64,000 nt of DNA from Desulfoferula sp040751985 (lineage in GTDB: Bacteria > Desulfobacterota > Desulfarculia > Desulfarculales > Desulfarculaceae): the NCBI GenBank assembly GCA_040751985.1, contig JBFMFU010000017.1:3706-67705 (forward strand). Direction: 5' to 3'. Under the pieces are notes generated by a model that was given only the letters and a program-made list of their open reading frames with translations, did no database searches and was not told the DNA's origin. Each line of letters starts with the position of its first letter. Position 1 is the stretch's first letter. Position numbers and translations under genes: made by a program. This document shows, piece by piece, positions 1 through 7,803 of the stretch.

Positions 1-850
1 CCGCCACCGCCTCCACCTTGTCCGGCCCGCCGAACTGGTGGCCCAGCAGGTCGTCGCGCCCCAGGGCCTGGCAGAAGTTGATCCAGAACTTGGGCTCCAG
101 GGCGCCCAGGGACATGTAACGGCCGTCGGCGGTGCGGTACAGGTTGTAGCAGGGGAAGGCGCCGTTGAGCACCATGCCCGCGGGCCGGGGGTCGCCCAGG
201 CCGGCCTCCACCCCGGCGAAGACCATGGTGGCCAGGGACAGGGAGCCGTCGAACATGGAGGCGTCCACGAACTGGCCTTGGCCGGTGGCCTGGCGCTGCA
301 CCACCGCGGCCAAGAGCCCCACCAGGCCCAGCAGGCTGCCGCCGGCCAGGTCGGCGATCTGCACGCCGGGCACGGCCAGCTGGCCGTCGCGGGCGCCGGT
401 CATGGCCAGCACCCCGGCCTGGGCCAGGTAGTTGATGTCGTGGCCGGCCCGCTGCTGGAAGGGGCCCTGCTGGCCGTAGCCGCTGATGGACACCAGGATT
501 ACCCGCGGCTGCACGGCGGCCAGCGCCTGGTAGTCCAAGCCCAGGCGCTGCATCACCCCTGGCCGGAAGCCCTCCACCACCACGTCGTAGGCCCGGAGCA
601 GCTCCAGGAACACCTCGCGGCCCCGAGGGTGCTTGAGGTCCAGGGCCAGGCTCTTCTTGTTGCGGTTGACCGCGTCGAAGAAGGGCGAGCGGCCGCCGGA
701 GCCGCGCAGGGCCCGGGCGTAATCGCCGCCCGAGGGGTTTTCCACCTTGACCACCTCGGCCCCCAGCCCGGCCATCAGCCAGGTCAGGTAGGGGCCGGGC
801 AGGTTCATGGTCAGATCCAGCACCTTCAGCCCGGACAGAGCGCCGCCCAT
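1..850 (-). CDS. Family III CoA-transferase / alpha-methylacyl-CoA racemase-like, 3' end cut by window edge
   Basis: The start is ATG at 850 after a GGAGG-type ribosome site; the frame stays open to base 1, so about 283 N-terminal residues are present and the C-terminus lies outside. The N-terminus (GLKVLDLT, then GAEVVKVE) is the CaiB/BaiF fold. GHDINYLAQAG and ADLAGGS match the segments holding the His/Asp pair of the racemase subgroup, which epimerises 2-methylacyl-CoA; transferases of the same fold move CoA between acids. It lies 15 nt downstream of the ferredoxin gene on the same strand, so the two are probably co-transcribed. Family assignment is firm; racemase versus transferase is inferred from these motifs. 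Confidence 0.85.
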   Translation of the reverse strand, partial: MGGALSGLKVLDLTMNLPGPYLTWLMAGLGAEVVKVENPSGGDYARALRGSGGRSPFFDAVNRNKKSLALDLKHPRGREVFLELLRAYDVVVEGFRPGVMQRLGLDYQALAAVQPRVILVSISGYGQQGPFQQRAGHDINYLAQAGVLAMTGARDGQLAVPGVQIADLAGGSLLGLVGLLAAVVQRQATGQGQFVDASMFDGSLSLATMVFAGVEAGLGDPRPAGMVLNGAFPCYNLYRTADGRYMSLGALEPKFWINFCQALGRDDLLGHQFGGPDKVEAVA

Positions 851-865
851 GGCTCGCCTCCTTAG

Positions 866-1867
866 CTAGGCCGCGCCCGGCACGAAGCCCTGGTCGCGCA
901 CTTCGCTGAGGGTGATGGCCTCCTCGGGGCAGGTGACCAGGCACAGGCCGCAGCCCATGCAGCGCTCGGGGTCCACCAGGCTGGGAGTCCCTTCGCCGTC
1001 GCGGTAGGAGATGGCCCCGAAGTAGCAGCGGTCGTGGCAGAGGCCGCAGCCCGAGCAGGCCTCGGCGTCGATCACGGCCTGGAAGCGGCTGGGGTCCACC
1101 ACCTTGATGCCGCCCTCGATCATCACCGGCAGGGCCTGGCAGCAGCAGGGGCAGCAGTTGCAGATGAAGTTGCTGCGGTCCTGGCGGTTCATGGTCACGT
1201 GGATCAGCCCCGCCTCCTCGCACTGGCGCAGCATGTCCAGGGCCTCCGGCTTGCTCAGCGCCCGTCCGCTGCCCCGGGCCAGGGTGTAGCGGGCCGCGTT
1301 GTTCACCTGGATGCAGACCTCCAGGGGGCGGTCGCACTTACCCATGGACAGGCGGCAGGTGCAGGGGGTGACGGCGATGGCCTCGGCCTGGTTGATGATC
1401 TCGGCCACGCTGTCGAAGTTAAGGATATTGGTCTGGGCGGGGATGGCCACCCCCACCGGGATCACCCGGGTCTGGGGCTTGGTGAGCGACTGGCCCAGGT
1501 TCTTGGCCAGGGCGTACCACTCGTTTTCCATGTAGTCGCGCCAGGAGGCCAACAGCTCCGGCGGGGCCTCGGGCCAGACCAGGGTGGCGTCGTGGAACTG
1601 CAGCAGGTCGTGGCACATGCGGTAGGTGGGCGGGTCGGTCTTCAGGGAGGGGAAGACCAGCCCCTTGCGGAACAGCCGCTGGATGCGCCGCTCGCCCTCC
1701 TCCGGGCTCAGGCCGAGCTTGGCGGCCACCGCCGCCGGCTGGCCGGGCAGGGCCAAGAGCAGGTCGGCGTCGATGTCGTCGTCGCACAGCAGCCTGAAAA
1801 GCCCGGCTATGCGCGTGGAATGTCCCAGGCCGATGCGGCCGGCCAGCTCGGCGTATTGGTCTGCCAT
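866..1867 (-). CDS. Multi-cluster 4Fe-4S ferredoxin with N-terminal winged-helix-like region
   Basis: 333 residues. Residues 10-75 look like a helix-turn-helix/winged-helix segment. Residues 165-185 carry C169, C171, C178 and C185. Residues 236-243 are an unusual cysteine run (CNCCPCCC). The C-terminus has two ferredoxin motifs, CSGCGLCHDRC (271-281) and CMGCGLCLVTC (303-313), each fit for a 4Fe-4S cluster. Such proteins are usually soluble electron carriers or redox sensors. It is the first gene of a short minus-strand unit with the CoA-transferase and diverges from the Liv transporter, with the shared operator-like palindrome between them. A role in electron transfer for the CoA-ester pathway is inference. 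Confidence 0.8.
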   Translation of the reverse strand: MADQYAELAGRIGLGHSTRIAGLFRLLCDDDIDADLLLALPGQPAAVAAKLGLSPEEGERRIQRLFRKGLVFPSLKTDPPTYRMCHDLLQFHDATLVWPEAPPELLASWRDYMENEWYALAKNLGQSLTKPQTRVIPVGVAIPAQTNILNFDSVAEIINQAEAIAVTPCTCRLSMGKCDRPLEVCIQVNNAARYTLARGSGRALSKPEALDMLRQCEEAGLIHVTMNRQDRSNFICNCCPCCCQALPVMIEGGIKVVDPSRFQAVIDAEACSGCGLCHDRCYFGAISYRDGEGTPSLVDPERCMGCGLCLVTCPEEAITLSEVRDQGFVPGAA

Positions 1868-1957
1868 GTGCTTCCTTCCCCTAGCTGAGGTGTAAGTGCT
1901 AGACTCCTTGATAGGCGCACAGCCCCCTGCTTGTCAACGCCGCCGCGGCGGGCGCTA

Positions 1958-1971
1958 TTCATTATACTGAA
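1958..1971. promoter_or_regulatory. Operator-like palindrome, near-copy of the XRE-cupin regulator site
   Basis: TTCATTATACTGAA differs at one base from the perfect palindrome TTCAGTATACTGAA at 12404-12417. Read on the minus strand, both are preceded by a TATA[G/T]T hexamer, so 19 bases align with two differences. Minus-strand TATAAT lies at 1966-1961. The site sits in the 309-bp divergent region between the ferredoxin gene and the Liv substrate-binding gene. Inference: a binding site for the regulator at 11834-12376. Confidence 0.6.
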
Positions 1972-1979
1972 ATATAGCC

Positions 1980-2008
1980 TTGACACCCGTTCAATATATT
2001 TATTAGTA
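1980..2008 (+). promoter_or_regulatory. Candidate sigma70 promoter for the Liv operon
   Basis: A perfect TTGACA at 1980-1985 is followed after 17 bases by TTAGTA (2003-2008), a weak -10, in an A/T-rich stretch that stands out from the surrounding GC-rich DNA. The operator-like palindrome ends 8 bp upstream of the -35. The gene start is about 170 bp further, leaving a long leader in which I saw no riboswitch-like structure. Confidence 0.4.
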
Positions 2009-2176
2009 AACTACTATGCCCAGACCAAGCGCAGGGTTGATCGGCCGCGGAGGGAGCACCTAGAGGTAAGGTGCGCCCGGGCGCGGGGCCCCTGGTTCCC
2101 GCCGTCCCCGGCCTGGCGGGCCTCGGCGCCCGAATCTTGGCGGATTAACCGGGACAAAAGAGGGAGGTAGGGTCCA

Positions 2177-3466
2177 ATGGCGAAGAAAAAGATGACCAGA
2201 CGCGACTTTTTCAAGGCCGGCCTGTTGACCGGCGCCGGCGCCTGCCTGGGGGCGGGCGTCTTGAAACCCACCGGGCTGTGGGCGGCCCCGGCCAAGGTCA
2301 AGGGCCCGGTGAAGATCGGCTACCAGGCCATCATGTCCGGCACCCTGGCCGGCTACGGCGAGTTCCACAAGATGGGCGTGGACATGGCCGTGGACGAGAT
2401 CAACCAGAAGGGCGGCATCGCCGGGGCCAAGGTGGTGGTGGAATACCGCGACAGCACCCTCAAGGCGCCCGAGGCCATCAAGAACGCCCGCTACTTCGTG
2501 GACTCCTGGGGCGCGGACTTCCTGGGCGGGGTGGACAGCTCCGGCCAGGCCCTGGCCCTGGCCCCGGTGATGAAGCAGCTGGGCAAACCCATCATCTTCA
2601 CCCACGCCGCCACCGAGAAGCTCAACGAGATAGAGGTGTTCCAGAAGGGCATCAAGGAGGTGTTCCGCATCAGCAGCCCCACCTACCAGGACGGCAACGC
2701 CGCCGCCTTCGTGGCCAAGGACCTGCCGGCCATGAAGTGGGCCACCATCAGCCCCAAGTATGAGTACGGCTACACCTGCTGGGGCATGTTCAAGAACACC
2801 TTGGCCAAGCTCAAGCCCGGCGTGAAGTTCGTGGCCGAGTCCTGGGCCCCCTTCGGCACCACCGACTTCCGGGCCCACATCAACACCATCCTGGACGCCA
2901 AGCCCGACGGCCTGTACTCGGTGGAGTGGGCCGGCGAGCTGATCAGCATGATGAAGCAGGCGGCCCAGGCCGGCCTGTTCAACAAGGTCAAGCACGTGAT
3001 GCTGCCGGTGGGCGCGGCCATGGACGTGCTGGAGGGCCTGGGCAAGGAGATGCCGGACAACATCTGGATCTCCGGCCGCTACTTCTTCCAGTACCCCAAC
3101 AACAAACGCAACAACGAGTGGGTGGCCGCCTTCGTCAAGCGCTGGAAGCACTACCCGGCCTACGTCTCCGAGACCGGCTACTCCAGCATCTACGCCTTCA
3201 AGCAGGCGGTGGAGGCGGCCGGCTCCAAGGACGCCAAGAAGGTCATCGCCGCCCTGGAGGGCATGAAGATGGACAGCCCGGGCGGCCAGCGCGTCTTCCG
3301 CAAGGAGGACCACCAGGCCGTCTACACCGTGCCCTGGGGCCTGACCAAGACCGACCCCAAGTACCCCTTCAAGGTCATGGGCAAGATGGTGGTCATCCCG
3401 GCCGAGCAGTTCTTCAACCGGCCGCCCTTCAAGGGGCCGGAGAGCATGCCGCCCTTCAAGAAGTAG
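2177..3466 (+). CDS. Liv-type ABC transporter substrate-binding protein, Tat-exported
   Basis: 429 residues, periplasmic binding protein of the branched-chain amino acid/urea/amide family (type I fold). The N-terminus carries a twin-arginine signal (RRDFFKAG, from residue 8) followed by a small-residue hydrophobic stretch ending near ALWAAPA-like sequence. The mature start VKIGYQAIMSGTLAGYGEF is typical of the family. GGAGG precedes the ATG. First gene of a five-gene transporter operon. Related systems also import aromatic and short-chain acids; the downstream CoA ligase and dehydratase make an organic acid more likely than an amino acid here, but the ligand cannot be read from sequence. Confidence 0.92.
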   Translation: MAKKKMTRRDFFKAGLLTGAGACLGAGVLKPTGLWAAPAKVKGPVKIGYQAIMSGTLAGYGEFHKMGVDMAVDEINQKGGIAGAKVVVEYRDSTLKAPEAIKNARYFVDSWGADFLGGVDSSGQALALAPVMKQLGKPIIFTHAATEKLNEIEVFQKGIKEVFRISSPTYQDGNAAAFVAKDLPAMKWATISPKYEYGYTCWGMFKNTLAKLKPGVKFVAESWAPFGTTDFRAHINTILDAKPDGLYSVEWAGELISMMKQAAQAGLFNKVKHVMLPVGAAMDVLEGLGKEMPDNIWISGRYFFQYPNNKRNNEWVAAFVKRWKHYPAYVSETGYSSIYAFKQAVEAAGSKDAKKVIAALEGMKMDSPGGQRVFRKEDHQAVYTVPWGLTKTDPKYPFKVMGKMVVIPAEQFFNRPPFKGPESMPPFKK

Positions 3467-3472
3467 ACATTA

Positions 3473-3509
3473 GCCCCGGCCGCCGCTACCCGCGGCGGCC
3501 GGGGCGTTT
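3473..3509 (+). terminator. Strong hairpin between binding-protein and permease genes
   Basis: A perfect 14-bp GC stem (3473-3486 with 3492-3505) and 5-nt loop start 7 nt after the stop codon, followed by only a short T run (GTTT). Such hairpins after the binding-protein gene usually stabilise the upstream mRNA or attenuate, giving more binding protein than permease. Read as intra-operon attenuator, not a full terminator. Confidence 0.65.
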
Positions 3510-3557
3510 GGCCACGCGCTCCAGGCGAACCCGCCCTGGTCCGGGGAGGAGCCCCTC

Positions 3558-4433
3558 ATGCTTGAGTCCATAGTCCACGTCTGCCTGGCCGGCCTGTCCA
3601 CGGGCATGTTCATCTGGCTGGTGGCCAGCGGCCTGACCCTGATCTTCGGGGTGCTGGGCGTGTTGAACTTCGCCCACGGCAGCTTCTACATGCTGGGGGC
3701 CTACTTCTGCTTCACGCTGCTGTCGCACCTGGGCCACAACTTCTGGCTGGGCCTGATCCTGGGGCCCCTGTGCGTGTGCGCGGTGGGCTACGTGGTGGAG
3801 CGCTACTTCCTGCGCTACGTCTACCACATCGACCTGCCCTACCAGCTGCTACTCACCTTCGCCTTCGTCCTCATCTTCGACGACCTGGTCAAGGTGTTCT
3901 GGGGCGCCGGCTCCATCGGCTCGCCCAGCGTGGCCGGCCTGGCCGGCAGCGTGCGCATCCTGGGCCGCCTGTTCCCCACCTACAGCCTGTTCATCATCTT
4001 GGTGGGGCCGCTGGTGGCCCTGGGCCTGTGGGCCATGCTGGAGCGGACCTGGGCCGGGCGCATCATCCGGGCCGCCTCCTCGGACCGTGAGATGGCCGCG
4101 GCCCTGGGGGTGCGGGTGCCGGCCCTGTTCACGGCGGTGTTCGTCTTCGGCACCTGGCTGGGGGCCATGGGCGGGGGCCTGGCGGTGCCCTACGTGGGCC
4201 TCTTGACCCCGGGCATGGGCGAGAGCATCATCATCGACGCCTTCGTGGTGGCGGTGATCGGCGGGCTGGGCAGCCTCAAGGGCGCCTTCCTGGGCGCCCT
4301 GATCATCGGCCTGCTCAGCTCCTTCGGCACCCGGTTCATCCCCACCTTCGACATGTTCCTCACCTTCATCCTGATGGCCATCGTGCTGCTCTGGCGGCCG
4401 CAGGGTTTCTTCGGAGAGGAGACCGCCCGATGA
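3558..4433 (+). CDS. livH: Branched-chain-type ABC transporter permease (LivH family)
   Basis: 291 residues, polytopic inner-membrane permease with about eight hydrophobic segments. The conserved LivH beginning is present (TLIFGVLGVLNFAHGSFYMLGAY, here residues 28-50). The C-terminus contains VAVIGGLGSLKGAFLGA, the cytoplasmic EAA-like loop that contacts the ATPases. GGGGAGGAG precedes the ATG. Its stop overlaps the start of the next permease (ATGA), indicating translational coupling. It forms the membrane channel together with the LivM partner. Confidence 0.92.
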   Translation: MLESIVHVCLAGLSTGMFIWLVASGLTLIFGVLGVLNFAHGSFYMLGAYFCFTLLSHLGHNFWLGLILGPLCVCAVGYVVERYFLRYVYHIDLPYQLLLTFAFVLIFDDLVKVFWGAGSIGSPSVAGLAGSVRILGRLFPTYSLFIILVGPLVALGLWAMLERTWAGRIIRAASSDREMAAALGVRVPALFTAVFVFGTWLGAMGGGLAVPYVGLLTPGMGESIIIDAFVVAVIGGLGSLKGAFLGALIIGLLSSFGTRFIPTFDMFLTFILMAIVLLWRPQGFFGEETAR

Positions 4434-5389
4434 GCCGCACCGCCGTCTACGTGATCTACGGACTGCTGGCCCTGGCCCTGCTGGCCCTGGGCCTGTGGGC
4501 GGGCCGCTTCGTGCTCTACCTGACCATGCGGGTGATGCTGCTGGCCATCCTGGCCCTGGGCTACAACCTGCTCTTGGGGCGCACCGGCCTACTCTCCTTC
4601 GGCCACGGCGCCCTGTACGCGGCCGGGGCCTACGGCCTGGGGCTGTTCAACCTGCACGTGAGCAGCGACCCGCTGCTGGGCCTGCTGGCCGGGGTGCTGT
4701 TCGCCAGCCTCATCTCGCTGATCATCGGCTTCTTCTGCGTGCGCCAGACCGAGATCTACTTCGCCATGCTCACCCTGGCCTTCGGCATGATGTTCTTCAG
4801 CCTGATCTGGAACCTGCGCGAGATCACCGGCGGCGACGACGGCCTGATCGGCATCAGCCGGGCGCCCCTGTTGGGCCTGCCCATCGGCCGGGACTACCAG
4901 TTCTACTACCTGGTGCTGGCCTGCTTCTGCCTGTCGGTGTGGGTGATCCACCGCATCCGGGGCTCGGCCTTCGGCCTGGTGCTGGCCGGCATCCGCGAAA
5001 ACCACCAGCGCACCTCCTTCGCCGGCATCCCGGTGAAGAACTACCGCCTGGCCGCCTTCGTCATCTCCGGGGCCTTCGCGGGCCTGGCCGGCTCGTTGGC
5101 CACCCTCTTGGAGAGCAACGCCAACCCCTTCGCCGCCCACTGGAGCCACTCGGCCGAGCCGGTGCTGGTCAGCCTGATGGGCGGGCTGCAGACCTTCAGC
5201 GGGCCCCTGGTGGGCTCGGTGATCTTCATCGTGCTGCGCGAGATCATCCAGCGCTTCACCGAGAACTGGATGCTGTGGTTCGGGCTGATCCTGCTGGCCA
5301 TTATCATGGGCCTGCGCGGCGGCGTGATGGGTGGGCTGGAGAAGCGCCTGGCCCGGGGCCGGGCCGCCGGCCAGGGAGGGGCGTCATGA
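4430..5389 (+). CDS. livM: Branched-chain-type ABC transporter permease (LivM family)
   Basis: 319 residues, second permease of the transporter. LGYNLLLGRTGLLSFGHGALYAAGAY near residues 44-69 is the LivM signature, and the C-terminal LMGGLQTFSGPLVGSVIF is the ATPase-contact loop. Starts in an ATGA overlap with livH and ends in an ATGA overlap with livG, so the membrane and ATPase subunits are made as a coupled set. Length is normal for the family. Confidence 0.92.
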   Translation: MSRTAVYVIYGLLALALLALGLWAGRFVLYLTMRVMLLAILALGYNLLLGRTGLLSFGHGALYAAGAYGLGLFNLHVSSDPLLGLLAGVLFASLISLIIGFFCVRQTEIYFAMLTLAFGMMFFSLIWNLREITGGDDGLIGISRAPLLGLPIGRDYQFYYLVLACFCLSVWVIHRIRGSAFGLVLAGIRENHQRTSFAGIPVKNYRLAAFVISGAFAGLAGSLATLLESNANPFAAHWSHSAEPVLVSLMGGLQTFSGPLVGSVIFIVLREIIQRFTENWMLWFGLILLAIIMGLRGGVMGGLEKRLARGRAAGQGGAS

Positions 5390-6144
5390 ATGAGCCCCTG
5401 CTGCGCGTGGAGGGCCTGTACAAGGCCTTCGGCAAGGTGGTGACGGCCAACGGCCTGAGCTTTCAGCTCAACGCCGGCGAGTTCACGGCCATCATCGGGC
5501 CCAACGGCGCCGGCAAGTCCACCCTGATCAACGTGCTCTCCGGGTCGCTCGCCGCCGACAGCGGCCGCATATTCTTTGAGGGCCAGGACATCACGGGCCT
5601 GCCCATCCACAAGCGGGTGCAGCGCGGGCTGTGCCGCTCCTTCCAGGTGGTCAACGTCTTCCCGCACCTGACGGTGTTCGAGAACGTGGAGATACCCACC
5701 CTGGCCGTGGCGCGGCGGGCCCACCACTTCTTCCGGCCGGTGGGCCGCGAGTCCCAGGTGGCGGACCTGGTGCGGGCGGCCCTGGAGCGGGTGGGCCTGG
5801 GGGCCCGTGCCCAGACCCCGGCCTCGGCCCTGTCCCACGGCGACCAGCGCCTGCTGGAGGTGGGCATCGCCCTGGCCGCCCGGCCCAAGCTATTGTTCTT
5901 GGACGAGCCCACCGCGGGCATGAACCCGGTGGAGCGGGTGAGCATCCTGGAGAACATCCGCCGCCTGGCGGTCAAGGGCGAGACCAGCTTCGTCATCGTG
6001 GAGCACGACATGGACGTGGTATTCTCCCTGGCGGACCGGGTGATGGTGCTGCACCGGGGCGATCTGATCTGCGACGGCCACCCGGACCACGTCAAGGGCG
6101 ACGCCCAGGTCCGGGAGTGCTACCTTGGCGAGGAGGTGCTCTGA
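5386..6144 (+). CDS. livG: Liv-type ABC transporter ATP-binding protein (LivG)
   Basis: 252 residues. Walker A is GPNGAGKST, Walker B is LLFLDEPTAGMNP and the H-loop is IVEHDMDVV. The family signature position reads LSHGDQRLLEVGIAL (usually LSYGQQR), normal LivG variation. The start chosen is the ATG overlapping the livM stop at 5387-5389; further upstream sequence in this frame lies within livM. It powers uptake as a heterodimer with LivF on the cytoplasmic face. Confidence 0.92.
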   Translation: MNEPLLRVEGLYKAFGKVVTANGLSFQLNAGEFTAIIGPNGAGKSTLINVLSGSLAADSGRIFFEGQDITGLPIHKRVQRGLCRSFQVVNVFPHLTVFENVEIPTLAVARRAHHFFRPVGRESQVADLVRAALERVGLGARAQTPASALSHGDQRLLEVGIALAARPKLLFLDEPTAGMNPVERVSILENIRRLAVKGETSFVIVEHDMDVVFSLADRVMVLHRGDLICDGHPDHVKGDAQVRECYLGEEVL

Positions 6145-6845
6145 TGCTCCTGGAGCTGAACCAGGTCAACACCTTCTACGGCACCTCCCACGTGCTGCAA
6201 GACGTGTCCCTCACCGTGGAGGGGGCCGAAGTGGTGGCCCTCTTGGGCCGCAACGGCGTGGGCAAGACCACCACCCTGCGCTCCATCATGGGCCTGACCC
6301 CGCCGGCCAGCGGCTCCATCCGCTTCCACGAGGAGGATATCGGCGGCCTGCCCCCCTACGCCAAGGCCAAGCTGGGCCTGGCCTACATGCCCGACGACCT
6401 GCGCATCTTCCCGGACCTGAGCTGCGAGGAGAACCTGGAGATCGCGGCCCGGCTGGCCCGGCGCCAGGGCTACTGGGACAAGAAGCGGGTCATGGAGCTG
6501 TTCCCGGTGCTGGAAGAGCGGCGGCGGCAGAAGGGCCTGAACATGTCCGGCGGCGAGAAGAAGATGCTCTCTCTGGGCCGAGCCCTGATGTCCAACCCCT
6601 CCCTGGTGCTCTTGGACGAGCCCAGCGAGGGCCTGGCGCCCTTGATCGTGCGGGCCCTGGCCGAGGCCATCAACACCATCCGCGAGCACGGGGTGACGAT
6701 CCTGTTGGCCGACCAGAACCTCAAGTTCTGCCGCAAGGTCTGCGACCGGGGCTATATCATCGAGAAGGGGCGCATCATGCACGCCGGCGGCATGGAGGAG
6801 ATCTGGGCCGACGAGGCGGTGGTAAAGAAATATCTGGCTTTGTAG
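6144..6845 (+). CDS. livF: Liv-type ABC transporter ATP-binding protein (LivF)
   Basis: 233 residues. Walker A GRNGVGKTT, signature MSGGEKKMLSLGRALM and Walker B LVLLDEPSEGLAP are intact; the shorter length and DEPSEGLAP are typical of LivF as opposed to LivG. The ATG overlaps the livG stop (TGATG). It ends the transporter block; the next gene is 184 bp away, with an inverted repeat in the gap. Confidence 0.92.
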   Translation: MLLELNQVNTFYGTSHVLQDVSLTVEGAEVVALLGRNGVGKTTTLRSIMGLTPPASGSIRFHEEDIGGLPPYAKAKLGLAYMPDDLRIFPDLSCEENLEIAARLARRQGYWDKKRVMELFPVLEERRRQKGLNMSGGEKKMLSLGRALMSNPSLVLLDEPSEGLAPLIVRALAEAINTIREHGVTILLADQNLKFCRKVCDRGYIIEKGRIMHAGGMEEIWADEAVVKKYLAL

Positions 6846-6933
6846 GCTCGGCGGGGCCGGGCCGGTCGCACGGGTGGGGGGCGACAGACAAGGCCAGCCG
6901 GCCTGCCCGGCCGCGGCGCCCGCGGCCCTGGCC

Positions 6934-6984
6934 GGGCGAGGCAGGGGCGGGAGGCGCGGCGCGCCTTCTACGCCTGCCTCGCCC
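6934..6984. other. Inverted repeat in the livF-SDR gap
   Basis: GGGCGAGGCAGG (6934-6945) is exactly complementary to CCTGCCTCGCCC (6973-6984), a 12-bp stem with a 27-nt GC-rich loop and no T run. Probably an mRNA structure that separates expression of transporter and enzyme genes. The 184-bp gap has no other feature except the ribosome site AAGGA before the SDR start. Confidence 0.4.
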
Positions 6985-7029
6985 CTGCCCTGCCCGCAGC
7001 CGAGAGCGCGCAACCGTAAGGACGATAGC

Positions 7030-7794
7030 ATGAGCCTGAAGCTATTCGATCTCAGCGGCAAGACCGCCCTGGTCACCGGCGCCACCCGGGGCCTGGGCGA
7101 GGTGGCGGCCAAGGCCCTGGCCAAGGCCGGGGCCGACGTGGCGGTCTGCGGCCGCAGCCGGCCGGACCTGGAGCGGGTGACGGCGGACATCCGGGCCCTG
7201 GGCCGCCAGTCCCGCGGATATGAGCTGGACGTGCTCTCCAAGGCCAAGGTGGCGGCCGGCGTGGAGCGCATCCTGGCCGACTTCGGCGGCGTGGACATCC
7301 TGTTCAACAACGCCGGGGTGAACCACCGGGTGCCGGTCTTGGAGTTCCCGGAAGAGGAGTGGGACCGGGTCATCGCCACCAACCTCAAGGGCTACTTCCT
7401 GGTGGCCCAGGCGGTGGTGCCCCAGATGATAGAGCGGGGCTACGGCAAGGTGATCAACATGAGCTCCATCCTGGGCACCGTGGCCCTGCCCAACCAACTG
7501 GCCTACGCCAGCGCCAAGGGCGGGGTGGACCAGATGACCAAGGTCATGGCCATCGAGTGGGCCCAAAAGGGGGTGCGGGTCAACGCCATCGGCCCCACGT
7601 ACTTTGAGACCGAGTTGGTGGCCCAGCTCAGAAACGACCCGGAGCGCTTCAACTTCATCAACGAGCGCACGCCCATGGGCCGCTGGGGCTACCCCCCGGA
7701 GCTGGAGGGCATCGTCATCTTCCTGGCCGCCCCGGCCAGCGACTTCATCACCGGCCAGACCATCTACATAGACGGCGGCTGGACCGCCTGGTAG
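7030..7794 (+). CDS. Short-chain dehydrogenase/reductase (3-oxoacyl-ACP reductase-like)
   Basis: 254 residues, classical SDR. The cofactor motif TGATRGLG is at residues 16-23, NNAG at 93-96, the catalytic Ser in NMSS near 145, and Tyr159/Lys163 in YASAK. The C-terminus ends IYIDGGWTAW, as in gluconate 5-dehydrogenase/FabG-like enzymes. An Arg follows the glycine motif and GRSR at 41-44 suggests NADP(H), though this is weak evidence. AAGGA precedes the ATG; an upstream in-frame extension is not needed. Next to the acyl-CoA ligase it probably oxidises or reduces a hydroxy/keto group on the imported acid or its CoA ester (inference). Confidence 0.88.
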   Translation: MSLKLFDLSGKTALVTGATRGLGEVAAKALAKAGADVAVCGRSRPDLERVTADIRALGRQSRGYELDVLSKAKVAAGVERILADFGGVDILFNNAGVNHRVPVLEFPEEEWDRVIATNLKGYFLVAQAVVPQMIERGYGKVINMSSILGTVALPNQLAYASAKGGVDQMTKVMAIEWAQKGVRVNAIGPTYFETELVAQLRNDPERFNFINERTPMGRWGYPPELEGIVIFLAAPASDFITGQTIYIDGGWTAW

Positions 7795-7803
7795 GAGCCT
7801 GCC

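Noticed and set aside
1034..1888. Long plus-strand frames opposite the ferredoxin, CoA-transferase and many other genes
   Set aside because: High third-position GC leaves antisense and alternate frames open; their products are low-complexity (His/Gln/Gly/Arg-rich) and match no fold, while the opposite frame has clear motifs.
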